Source: Promethearchaeota archaeon
GTDB lineage: Archaea > Asgardarchaeota > Lokiarchaeia > Sigynarchaeales > SOKP01
Assembly (NCBI GenBank): GCA_016839845.1
Contig: JAEOTL010000302.1
Coordinates: 1 to 15,242, forward strand
Reading direction: 5' to 3'
Length of the DNA: 15,242 nucleotides
In this document: in pieces, positions 1-6,667 of the stretch
How the letters are laid out: the number at the start of each line of letters is the position of its first letter
How positions within the stretch are numbered: position 1 is the stretch's first letter
Program-made: the position numbers and the translations under genes
The notes under the pieces: model-generated
What the model was told of the DNA's origin: nothing
The model's database searches: none
The model's input: the letters and a program-made list of their open reading frames with translations, nothing else

Positions 1-2
1 TT

Positions 3-140
3 GAATCTGAAAAGGGGAAAATACTTTTTAGTGAAATCGAAGGAAATATTTTGTCTATAATAACTACCAAAGAAGCTAAACTTGGAATAATCAATTTAAA
101 ATTAGATGCTGCTAGTTCAGAACTCAAGAAGTGGTTATAA
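3..140 (+). CDS. C-terminal fragment of a probable Roadblock/LC7-domain protein
   Basis: Only the last 45 codons lie in the window. The frame is open from base 3 and ends in TAA at 138-140. The visible residues run as a beta-strand, turn, beta-strand and terminal helix: an ILFSEIEGN strand, an ILSIITTKEAKLGIINLKL strand pair, then a helix ending in KKWL. The 'hydrophobic strand, T-x-x-A-K-L-G, hydrophobic strand, C-terminal helix' pattern is what the end of Roadblock/LC7 (MglB-like) domains looks like; these act as small-GTPase partners and are abundant in Asgard archaea. The fragment is too short to be certain, and another small alpha/beta domain with the same ending is possible. A long T-rich tract follows immediately, so this is probably the last gene of its transcript. 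Confidence 0.45.
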   Translation, partial: ESEKGKILFSEIEGNILSIITTKEAKLGIINLKLDAASSELKKWL

Positions 141-160
141 TTTTTTTTCTCTTTTTTTTC
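141..160 (+). terminator. T-rich transcription terminator after the left-edge gene
   Basis: Directly after the TAA at 138-140 there are two runs of eight or more T separated by a short CT interruption. Runs of T at gene ends on the coding strand are the standard archaeal intrinsic termination signal and need no hairpin. The tract lies on the sense strand of the left-edge gene. It reads as poly-A for gatB, which ends at 189 on the other strand, so it would not terminate that operon. Confidence 0.6.
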
Positions 161-188
161 AAGTAGTAGATTGTGTTATTATAATTAG

Positions 189-1658
189 TTAACCATTATT
201 CTTCGTTTCATGTAATAATCTTTCCAATATTCGACGTGTAATACCCGGATCAGCTTGACCTTTCGTTTTCCCCATAACTTTCCCTATTAGGGCTTCTATC
301 GCTTTAGGATTTGTACGGGAATCTTCGACAATTTTTGGGTTTTCTTCTATTGATTCATAGCATGCCTTCTCTATGATTTCCTCATCAGAAATTCTTTTTT
401 TACCTTTTTTTTCGATAAGTTTAAAAATCGATATACCATCAACCATTTCACCGATAAAGGTTTTTGCGATTTTAGTTGTTATTTTTCCCTCTTTAATATG
501 ATTGATCAAATCGACAACTTGGTGTGGATGGAGTTCCGTATCTTTTATAGTTTTGTTTTGCTTGTTTAACATCCTGGATATATCATTCATCAACCAATTA
601 CAATATTGCTTATATTCAACCGGTCCAAATGATGGATCAGAATTAACACCATCTTCATAAAAATCAGCAATATTCTTATCCAAAACTAAATTATCTGAGT
701 CAAATTCAGATAAGTTATAATCTCGACGGAGTCTTATTGCTCTTTCTCTCGGCATTTCTGGTAATTCTTCTCTAACTCTCTGAATAAATTCACGATCTAA
801 TTCGATTGGAGCCAAATCTTCTTCGGGAAAATATCTGTAGTCTGCTTCATATTCCTTTGTCCTTAGTGATATAGTGATTCTTCTTTTATCATCCCAATGT
901 CTCGTTTCCTGGATTAATTCTTTTCCCCGTTTTAGTAAATTCTTTTGCCGTTGGATTTCCCATTTTAGTGCCCGTTCAACTTCTCTAAAACTGCTAATAT
1001 TTTTAACTTCACTTCGTTCATGTCCTTTTATTGATATGTTTGCATCAACTCTAGCAGCTCCAGTTAAATCCAAATTTGAGATACCCGTATATTGGACGAT
1101 AGATTTTAACTGTTTAAGGTATTCTCTCGCTTCTTCTGGAGAGTTGATTTCTGGTTCTGATACAATCTCAATAAGACAAATACCAGATCGGTTGTAATCT
1201 ACTAATGTAAAAGGAGAAGTTGCGATGGAACCCTTGTGTACCAATCGCCCTGGATCTTCTTCTAGATGGATTCTGTTAAGCCTTATTTCTTTTCTCTTTC
1301 CATTTAATCTCACTGATATTTTCCCACCGTCTGCAAAAGCTCTGCCTCCCGCTTTATTGTATTGACTGATTTGAAAACCCTTAGGAAGGTCTACGTAGAA
1401 ATAGTTTTTCCGAAAGAAGAACATAGTATTATTTATTTCACATTCCAGTGCCAATGCTAATCTTGTAGCAAATTCGATAGCTTTCTTATTTACAACGGGC
1501 AATGACCCAGGCAAACCTAAACATATTGGACAATTATAAGTGTTTGGTTCAGAACCTCTGTAATCTGCATCACAACTGCAGAATAATTTTGTGGTAAGGT
1601 TCGTAAGTTGAATATGCACTTCTAATCCAATGATTACATCTTCATATAACGAACTCAT
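189..1658 (-). CDS. gatB: Aspartyl/glutamyl-tRNA(Asn/Gln) amidotransferase subunit B (GatB)
   Basis: GatB is the tRNA-binding and kinase subunit of GatCAB, which converts Asp-tRNA(Asn) or Glu-tRNA(Gln) to the amidated form using ammonia from GatA. The N-terminal catalytic domain opens with the family signature EDVIIGLEVHIQL and carries a probable zinc site at Cys27, Cys29, Cys43 and Cys46. The C-terminal YqeY-like tail contains VMGKTKGQADP. At 489 aa it has normal GatB length and lacks the AspRS-like insertion of GatE. I chose the ATG at 1658 because the family begins there. It also lies one base after the gatA stop, with an AGGGA ribosome-binding site seven bases upstream. A longer reading from 1718 would overlap gatA by about 60 bases and add an unconserved 20-residue extension. 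It is the last gene of the asnS-gatA-gatB set and is probably translationally coupled to gatA. Confidence 0.95.
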   Translation of the reverse strand: MSSLYEDVIIGLEVHIQLTNLTTKLFCSCDADYRGSEPNTYNCPICLGLPGSLPVVNKKAIEFATRLALALECEINNTMFFFRKNYFYVDLPKGFQISQYNKAGGRAFADGGKISVRLNGKRKEIRLNRIHLEEDPGRLVHKGSIATSPFTLVDYNRSGICLIEIVSEPEINSPEEAREYLKQLKSIVQYTGISNLDLTGAARVDANISIKGHERSEVKNISSFREVERALKWEIQRQKNLLKRGKELIQETRHWDDKRRITISLRTKEYEADYRYFPEEDLAPIELDREFIQRVREELPEMPRERAIRLRRDYNLSEFDSDNLVLDKNIADFYEDGVNSDPSFGPVEYKQYCNWLMNDISRMLNKQNKTIKDTELHPHQVVDLINHIKEGKITTKIAKTFIGEMVDGISIFKLIEKKGKKRISDEEIIEKACYESIEENPKIVEDSRTNPKAIEALIGKVMGKTKGQADPGITRRILERLLHETKNNG

Positions 1659-1659
1659 A

Positions 1660-3141
1660 CTAATTTCCCTGATCTGTAATGTGAGGTAGTTTCCGGTAGA
1701 TATTGATCTCTTGTTCAAGTAAGTGCCCTATATTTAGAATCTTTTTCTCATCAAAATAATCACCAATTATTTGAAATCCTATAGGGAGCTCTTTTTCGTC
1801 AAAACCACAAGGAATCGAGAGTGCAGGTAAACCAGCAAGATTTACTGGGCAAGTTAATATATCCATTAAATACATTTGAAGGGGATCATTTACTAATTCA
1901 CCAATTTTAAATGCTGTTGTAGGCATTGTCGGACTAACTATTGCATCACACTTCTTAAAAGCATTCTGAAAATCTTCCTTTATTAAAGTCCTTACCTTCA
2001 ATGCTTTCATATAAAACATATCATAATACCCTGCAGAGAGGGCATAGCTCCCCAGTATGATTCTTCTTCTAACTTCACTACCGAATTTTTCTCCTCTTGT
2101 TCTGCTAAATACCTCATAGACATCCCCTTTGTTATTATCACTCATTCTCCCATGCCTGAGTCCATCATACCTGGCTAAATTGGAACTAGCTTCACTCATG
2201 GCAATGATATAATATGTAGGAATTGCGTATTCTAGATGAGGAAAAGATACATCTATAGTTTTGCATCCCAAGCCAATTAATTTCTCAACTGCTTTAGTTA
2301 CTTTGTTTTTCACTCCCTTTTCCAATCCTTCAACAAAGAATTCCTGAGGAATCCCAATGACTAATTCTTCTATAGGAGTTTTTAGATTATCAGTATATTT
2401 ATCTACCTTTATATCAACTGAGGTGGAATCGAGAGGATCAAATCCCGCTATTACTTCCAATAACATGGCGGTATCATATACACACCTCGATAAAGAACCA
2501 ATTTGATCTAAAGAATTTGCATATGAAATCAAACCGTACCTAGAAACTCTTCCATAAGTGGGTTTCAACCCAACAATTCCACAATAGGAAGCTGGACATC
2601 TGATGCTTCCTCCAGTATCGCTCCCCAAGGATACAGTTGTTTGACCAGAAGCTACACATGTACCTGAACCGCCACTTGATCCCCCAGGAACACGTTCTAG
2701 ATCCCAAGGGTTATAAGTTGGACCATAACTACTATTTTCAGTTGAAGAACCCATAGCAAATTCATCCATGTTTGTTCTCCCAACGCAGATTGCTCCTTCT
2801 TTGTCAATTAATTGCTCAATTATGGTTGCATTATAAGGTGGGGAATATGATTCTAAAATTTTTGAACCGCAAGTTGTTGGCGTATCCTTTATACAAATCA
2901 GATCTTTTATTCCGATCGGTAACCCATAAAGCTTACCTATCTTTTCTCCTGATTTTAACTTATTATCTAATTTTTTTGCTTTTTTTATTGCTTCTTCCTT
3001 CGTTAAATAGACAAATGAATGAACTACTCTTTCAATTTTTTCTATTCGATCGAAAGTTTGATGAATTACCTCTTCAATGGTAATTTCTTTATTCTTTATT
3101 TTTTCTATGAGTTCGAATGCCATGTATTCATGGAGTTTCAT
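1660..3141 (-). CDS. gatA: Aspartyl/glutamyl-tRNA(Asn/Gln) amidotransferase subunit A (GatA)
   Basis: GatA is the glutaminase subunit of GatCAB and belongs to the amidase-signature family. It hydrolyses glutamine and channels ammonia to GatB. The 493-aa protein has normal family length. The Ser-cisSer-Lys triad is visible as Lys79 (in GLPIGIKD), Ser155 (in PGGSSGGSG) and Ser179 (in GSDTGGSIR). The ending PIGFQIIGDYFDEKKIL is also typical. The ATG at 3141 gives the usual start (MKLHEYMAFELIEKIK resembles the bacterial MSLHELTA opening). No Shine-Dalgarno sequence precedes it, but a TATA-like element lies about 24 bases upstream, so it may have its own nearly leaderless transcript as well as read-through from asnS, 80 bases away. 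The partner gatC is not present: the gaps on either side are too small, and no unassigned gene of the right size occurs in the window. Confidence 0.96.
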   Translation of the reverse strand: MKLHEYMAFELIEKIKNKEITIEEVIHQTFDRIEKIERVVHSFVYLTKEEAIKKAKKLDNKLKSGEKIGKLYGLPIGIKDLICIKDTPTTCGSKILESYSPPYNATIIEQLIDKEGAICVGRTNMDEFAMGSSTENSSYGPTYNPWDLERVPGGSSGGSGTCVASGQTTVSLGSDTGGSIRCPASYCGIVGLKPTYGRVSRYGLISYANSLDQIGSLSRCVYDTAMLLEVIAGFDPLDSTSVDIKVDKYTDNLKTPIEELVIGIPQEFFVEGLEKGVKNKVTKAVEKLIGLGCKTIDVSFPHLEYAIPTYYIIAMSEASSNLARYDGLRHGRMSDNNKGDVYEVFSRTRGEKFGSEVRRRIILGSYALSAGYYDMFYMKALKVRTLIKEDFQNAFKKCDAIVSPTMPTTAFKIGELVNDPLQMYLMDILTCPVNLAGLPALSIPCGFDEKELPIGFQIIGDYFDEKKILNIGHLLEQEINIYRKLPHITDQGN

Positions 3142-3158
3142 TTGTCTAAAACCACACT

Positions 3159-3170
3159 TTTAAATAATTA
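3159..3170 (-). promoter_or_regulatory. gatA: TATA-like box upstream of gatA
   Basis: On the minus strand this reads TAATTATTTAAA and is centred about 24 bases before the gatA ATG at 3141, the spacing expected for an archaeal TBP site with transcription starting at or next to the start codon. The absence of a Shine-Dalgarno sequence before gatA fits a leaderless message. The 80-base gap to asnS leaves room for a promoter, but the region is AT-rich and chance matches are common. Confidence 0.35.
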
Positions 3171-3221
3171 AGGAAAAGGATCTATTTAATTACTCTTATT
3201 TCTTGTCTTCTACCCCTTTGT

Positions 3222-4523
3222 TTAAGGTGATTTTCTTAACATTGTTCTAGGGAAAGGAATAGCATCCTTAATATTATCCAAACCACAGATCCAAGAAATA
3301 ACTCTTTCTACACCTACGCCATATCCTGAATGAGGGACACTACCAAACCTTCTTAAATCAAAATACCATGCATATGTTTCTGGATCCTCTCCATCAGCCC
3401 TTAACCTTTCCTTCATGTTATCTACTAATAAACTTCTCTCAGAGCCACCAATGATTTCACAATATCCTTCTGGTGCCAGCATATCAAAGCACAATGCCTC
3501 TTTAGAATTCTCTTCACTGGGAGGTTTATAAAATCCCATTATCTCGGTAGGGTAATGGGTAACTACTACGGGAACCTTAAAATGTTCAGCTATTTTTGCT
3601 TCCTCATTGGTTCTTAAATCTTTACCCCAAGGAACATCCATATTATATTTATCGTTGAGAATCTCTAAAGCTTTGGCATATTTAATTGTGGGATATTCTA
3701 CTTTAGCATAGGTTTCGAGTAAATTAATATCCCTTTCTAAAATTTCAAGCTCTTTCTTGTTATTATCTAAAACCTGTTGAATTATAAATCTGATCTCATC
3801 CTTAGCAACTTCAGTAACCTCGTCAAGTTGCATAAATGCGGCTTCCATTTCAGCCATCCAAAATTCTGAGAGATGTCGTGAAGTTTTTGATTTTTCCGCT
3901 CTAAAGGTTGGACCCATATTATAAATCTTTCCAAGGGAAAATATTCCTGCTTCAGCATATAATTGCCATGATTGGCTTAAATACACTGTATCCTTGAAAT
4001 ATTTAACTTCGAATAAAGTGGATCCTCCTTCTGACATACTTGGTTGGAAAATTGGTGCATCGAATTCATAATATCCTCGCTTTCTGAAGAATTCATGAAT
4101 TGCCCCTACAATAGTATGTCGGATTTTTAGGATAGCTGTTAATTTTCTTGATCTTAACCATAAGTGTCGATTATCATAGAGAAGTTCAGGTGATTGATAT
4201 TCTGTAATCGGGAAGGGTTCAGCAATTTGGATAATTTCCAATTCAGTGACCGAAACTTCATAGCCAGTAGGTGCACGGTCGTCCTTCTTTAGCTCCCCTG
4301 AAACCATTACTGATGATTCGATGGTTAGTTTTTCTGCCTTTTCAAAGAGTTTCGGGTCTTTATTTTTTGAAATGACGCATTGTATTATATCAGATCCATC
4401 TCTTAAAACAATGAAGACAAATTTGTTGGATTTTCTTTCTCTATATACCCACCCTCTCAAATTAACAGAGGTGGAGTCGCTTTTAAGAGCCTCCCCAATT
4501 GTTAGATATTTTGATTCCTTCAT
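3222..4523 (-). CDS. asnS: Asparaginyl-tRNA synthetase (archaeal type)
   Basis: Class IIb aminoacyl-tRNA synthetase that charges tRNA(Asn) with asparagine in the cytoplasm. The N-terminal OB-fold anticodon-binding domain spans about residues 18-105. The catalytic domain follows, with motif 2 at 207-222 (FRAEKSKTSRHLSEFW) and motif 3 around 398-408 (HSGYGVGVERV). The combination TLFEVKYF, YLSQS-x-QLYAEA and RHLWLRS separates AsnRS from archaeal AspRS, which has LFPIKYF and AQSPQLYKQ. The anticodon domain rules out the shorter archaeal asparagine synthetase A-like paralogue. I chose the ATG at 4523 (433 aa). An in-frame TTG at 4535 would add four residues, but the best TATA element places the transcript start at about 4524, downstream of it. 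Trp186 sits in the QSxQLY motif, where relatives usually have Gly or Ala. It probably leads the operon with gatA and gatB. Confidence 0.94.
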   Translation of the reverse strand: MKESKYLTIGEALKSDSTSVNLRGWVYRERKSNKFVFIVLRDGSDIIQCVISKNKDPKLFEKAEKLTIESSVMVSGELKKDDRAPTGYEVSVTELEIIQIAEPFPITEYQSPELLYDNRHLWLRSRKLTAILKIRHTIVGAIHEFFRKRGYYEFDAPIFQPSMSEGGSTLFEVKYFKDTVYLSQSWQLYAEAGIFSLGKIYNMGPTFRAEKSKTSRHLSEFWMAEMEAAFMQLDEVTEVAKDEIRFIIQQVLDNNKKELEILERDINLLETYAKVEYPTIKYAKALEILNDKYNMDVPWGKDLRTNEEAKIAEHFKVPVVVTHYPTEIMGFYKPPSEENSKEALCFDMLAPEGYCEIIGGSERSLLVDNMKERLRADGEDPETYAWYFDLRRFGSVPHSGYGVGVERVISWICGLDNIKDAIPFPRTMLRKSP

Positions 4524-4545
4524 TTTCTTATTCAAATTTAAACCG

Positions 4546-4555
4546 ATTAATATAT
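4546..4555 (-). promoter_or_regulatory. asnS: TATA box for asnS
   Basis: The minus strand reads ATATATTAAT, preceded by AAATAGG, which could serve as a purine-rich BRE. It is centred 27-28 bases before the ATG at 4523, predicting a transcript that starts almost exactly at that ATG. This favours the 4523 start over the upstream TTG at 4535. Confidence 0.5.
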
Positions 4556-4651
4556 CCTATTTTATTCTGGATTTCAAAAAAATCTAACTGATAAATTTAA
4601 AAAATTACCTATAATTTTGGAGTTCATATCATGAATTTTAATTATAAAGTA

Positions 4652-4659
4652 CTATATAC
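4652..4659 (+). promoter_or_regulatory. TATA box for the small membrane protein
   Basis: CTATATAC is centred about 25 bases before the TTG at 4680, and a second candidate (ATTATAAAG) lies at 4641-4649. Together with the asnS element at 4546-4555 on the other strand, this makes 4524-4679 a divergent promoter region with separate TATA elements for each direction. The rest of the gap is AT-rich sequence with no other recognisable signal. Confidence 0.45.
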
Positions 4660-4679
4660 TAAACAAATAGGTAAAAGTC

Positions 4680-5147
4680 TTGGTATCTCCTGAAATAATT
4701 GGAATGGGTCTTGTACTTTATCTTATTATAGTTGCGATTTTTATCATTCTTTCATTTCTCATTTACAGAAAATATCAAGATAAGAATTTTATCACTGGTA
4801 TAGTATTCACAGGAGTGTTAAATTGTCTACCTTTTTTGGCATTTCCTTCTCTCTACTTTTTTATCGGATATTTTTTAGGTGTAATATTTGGGTTTGTCGC
4901 GGGATATTTCAACCTAAAAATTAAGCTAGGGATAATGAGTGGCGCATTAGGTATTTTCTTGGGCTATTTGATATTTGGAGGTGTCTCTCCTTTAGGATTT
5001 CTTATTTTTTATTCTCTTTTCTACATCTTAATTGTCATATTACCTTCAACTTTATGTGGTGCAATAGGAGGGGCTATTGGTAGTAAAATAAGGATGAGAA
5101 GTGAAGTTGACAACATTTCAAAATCAGAAGAAGAAGGTTCAACTTAG
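4680..5147 (+). CDS. Small glycine-rich multi-pass membrane protein, function unknown
   Basis: A 155-aa protein that I do not recognise. It has about four or five hydrophobic segments, at roughly residues 9-28, 38-57, 60-77, 83-100 and 103-135. The last ends in a glycine-zipper-like GAIGGAIGSKI, followed by a charged, acidic cytoplasmic-looking tail (SEVDNISKSEEEGST). Small glycine-rich archaeal membrane families such as DUF5518 have a similar texture, but this is only a resemblance. The start is a TTG at 4680, because an in-frame TAG at 4668-4670 blocks anything further upstream. An AGGT at 4669-4672 and a TATA element about 25 bases upstream support it. The alternative is the ATG at 4704, eight codons in. 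The gene diverges from asnS and converges on the GNAT gene with a 16-base gap. Confidence 0.75.
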   Translation: MVSPEIIGMGLVLYLIIVAIFIILSFLIYRKYQDKNFITGIVFTGVLNCLPFLAFPSLYFFIGYFLGVIFGFVAGYFNLKIKLGIMSGALGIFLGYLIFGGVSPLGFLIFYSLFYILIVILPSTLCGAIGGAIGSKIRMRSEVDNISKSEEEGST

Positions 5148-5163
5148 TTTTGAGTGGGTAAAA

Positions 5164-5784
5164 TTATTCTGAATTTTCCCTTATCATTGACCAATTCATA
5201 ACATCTGTATCGGGAATTTGGTATTTTTTCAATGTTTTGAAACCAAAGTATTGATAGAGGTCAACATTCTTTTCATTATTCGTGTCTAGATAACACGGTA
5301 AGTGATCTTTATCTATCCGAGCAAGCATAGGTTTAATCAAACGGCTCGCATACCCCTTCCCTTGAAATTGCGGATCCACGCCAAGGATAAAAAAATGCCA
5401 GTGGCGTGATGGCACGAGTTTGTAATGTATTGAATGTGTATAACTATAAATAGATTGAACCGTTTCTAGGTCTTTACCCAATGCGATTGCTAAAGAAAAA
5501 TTAATCCAATTCAAAAATAATTTAAAGGGATCATCTTCCTTTTTTTTCCTCGGTTCATTTAACTGCCATAGAGCAACACCTTCTAATTTGGATGATGTAA
5601 TAAAAATTTCACCGTATCTCATACAATAGAGAATGCTGTTATTCATTAAATGATAATTCTGATCAATTCTTTTACTAGAATCTGGAAAATAAGCAATGTA
5701 TAAAGGATCGTTTAAAAAAGCTCTCGCAAGTACTTTAGCTGCAGATTTAATCTGATTCCTATTTATTTGGGAGAGGCTATTCAT
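5164..5784 (-). CDS. GNAT-family N-acetyltransferase
   Basis: A 206-aa member of the GNAT fold, which transfers an acetyl (or other acyl) group from acyl-CoA to an amine. The opening AKVLARAFLNDPLYIAYFPD at about residues 16-35 is the common GNAT 'AF-x-x-DP...PD' start. Motif A at about 132-150 contains the acetyl-CoA pyrophosphate-binding Q-G-K-G-Y-A (151-156 region boundary, preceded by LGVDPQF). Motif B follows with CYLDTNNEKNVDLYQYFGFK. The substrate cannot be told from the sequence. The ATG at 5784 has a weak GTGAT element upstream. It lies 40 bases downstream of the CofE-like gene on the same strand and is probably co-transcribed with it. Whether it takes part in the same pathway is open, because GNATs are frequent passengers. 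Confidence 0.9.
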   Translation of the reverse strand: MNSLSQINRNQIKSAAKVLARAFLNDPLYIAYFPDSSKRIDQNYHLMNNSILYCMRYGEIFITSSKLEGVALWQLNEPRKKKEDDPFKLFLNWINFSLAIALGKDLETVQSIYSYTHSIHYKLVPSRHWHFFILGVDPQFQGKGYASRLIKPMLARIDKDHLPCYLDTNNEKNVDLYQYFGFKTLKKYQIPDTDVMNWSMIRENSE

Positions 5785-5824
5785 TTCATATCACAGTTTA
5801 CGTATTTTAAAAAATAACCAAAAT

Positions 5825-6610
5825 TTACTTTTCTTCTTGTTTTCTAAGAAGATATCTAGAGAAAATATTCATATATAGACACTCTTCCGGAGCCATCTCA
5901 GGAGTTAATTGAGGATTTTCTGTGAATTCAACATTACTATTCCTTATAATAACTACTGGGGTTTGTTGATCAGCTTCACTTAGAAGAAATTGAGCTGCGC
6001 TGGTAAGATCATCTGCTATCGCTCTCATCGTAATTTCCATGGGCCTATTAAAGAGATCAGGATGACCTCGGAGATCCTCAACCGGTTCAAATCCTGCTGT
6101 CGCAATGGCTATCCCAATTGTTCCTTTTCTCAGAGGTTGGACTCTTGAATCTGATATTATAACCCCTAAATTTCGTATATTAAATTCTTTTCTTAAGTTT
6201 TTCCAATATTCCCATACAGTTTTTTTAAGTTGTTTTGGAAGTAAAACTACTCTATTTGGTCCGGCATTTGATTGGTCTATACCAGCATTTGCAATTAGAA
6301 AATCATTTACTTGGGCTAAGATAACATGAGTCATTCCTCCCAATATCATCGAAGCTTCTTGCAATATAAGTTCCACAAATCTCTCATCCATATCATACTC
6401 ATCTGCTAAATTTTTAGCTTTTTCTGATATATCGGTGACCTCAGATAAATTTACAACTCTTCCTTGAGATGTAGCAATTACTTTTTCAGCGATTACAATG
6501 ATATCTCCTTCAATCAATGATTTTTCGCGTTTTCTAATATTATCAATAATTATACGAAGCAAATCATCCTTTTCTTTAATGAGGGGGAGCTTAATTGAAA
6601 ATAATTCCAT
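5825..6610 (-). CDS. CofE-like glutamate ligase (F420-0:gamma-glutamyl ligase family, COG1478)
   Basis: A 261-aa member of the CofE family (PF01996), GTP-dependent enzymes that add L-glutamate to coenzyme F420-0. Recognisable motifs are GDIIVIAEKVIATSQGRVV (about 35-53), NAGIDQSN (108-115, Asp112), ISDS (152-155, Asp154), the DLRG turn (179-182) and the C-terminal ADDLTSAAQFLLSEADQQTPVVIIR (200-223). Characterised F420 ligases usually read D-T-x-G-R-P-W-R after the ISD motif. Here it is DSRVQPLRKG, so the F420 assignment is not secure. A CofE homologue in Chlamydia is reported to replace FolC as folylpolyglutamate synthase. The divergently adjacent gene encodes a dihydropteroate synthase, which makes a pterin substrate plausible here. 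Start ATG at 6610. A GNAT gene follows 40 bases downstream. The family is certain; the substrate is not. Confidence 0.88.
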   Translation of the reverse strand: MELFSIKLPLIKEKDDLLRIIIDNIRKREKSLIEGDIIVIAEKVIATSQGRVVNLSEVTDISEKAKNLADEYDMDERFVELILQEASMILGGMTHVILAQVNDFLIANAGIDQSNAGPNRVVLLPKQLKKTVWEYWKNLRKEFNIRNLGVIISDSRVQPLRKGTIGIAIATAGFEPVEDLRGHPDLFNRPMEITMRAIADDLTSAAQFLLSEADQQTPVVIIRNSNVEFTENPQLTPEMAPEECLYMNIFSRYLLRKQEEK

Positions 6611-6631
6611 TGTAGTTAAAAAGAATTAAAC

Positions 6632-6647
6632 TTATTTGATATACTTT
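6632..6647. promoter_or_regulatory. Shared TATA-like element between the divergent CofE-like and DHPS genes
   Basis: The 57-base gap 6611-6667 separates two divergent starts. TTATTTGATATACTTT sits in its middle, centred about 28 bases before the DHPS ATG (6668) and about 30 bases before the CofE-like ATG (6610). It reads as a TATA-like element on both strands. Either one site serves both directions or two overlapping TBP sites do. Both transcripts would then have little or no leader, consistent with the absence of Shine-Dalgarno sequences. Confidence 0.45.
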
Positions 6648-6667
6648 GTTCATTTTCTATATAGTCT

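Noticed and set aside
874..1197. Open plus-strand frame opposite gatB
   Set aside because: It lies wholly antisense to a well-conserved gene, shows no family motif and has biased, low-complexity composition. The same applies to antisense frames over gatA, asnS, the CofE-like gene and the acyl-CoA synthetase.
1659..1718. Longer N terminus for GatB starting at 1718
   Set aside because: It would overlap gatA by about 60 bases and adds residues not found in the family. The ATG at 1658 has a good ribosome-binding site and the conserved family start.
189..3141. GatDE rather than GatCAB
   Set aside because: The upstream protein is an amidase-signature GatA, not an asparaginase-like GatD, and GatB lacks the large AspRS-like insertion of GatE.
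3222..4523. Archaeal AspRS, or an asparagine synthetase A-like paralogue
   Set aside because: The catalytic signatures (TLFEVKYF, QSxQLYAEA, FRAEKSKTSRHL) are of AsnRS type, and a full OB-fold anticodon-binding domain is present, which the asparagine synthetase-like paralogue lacks.
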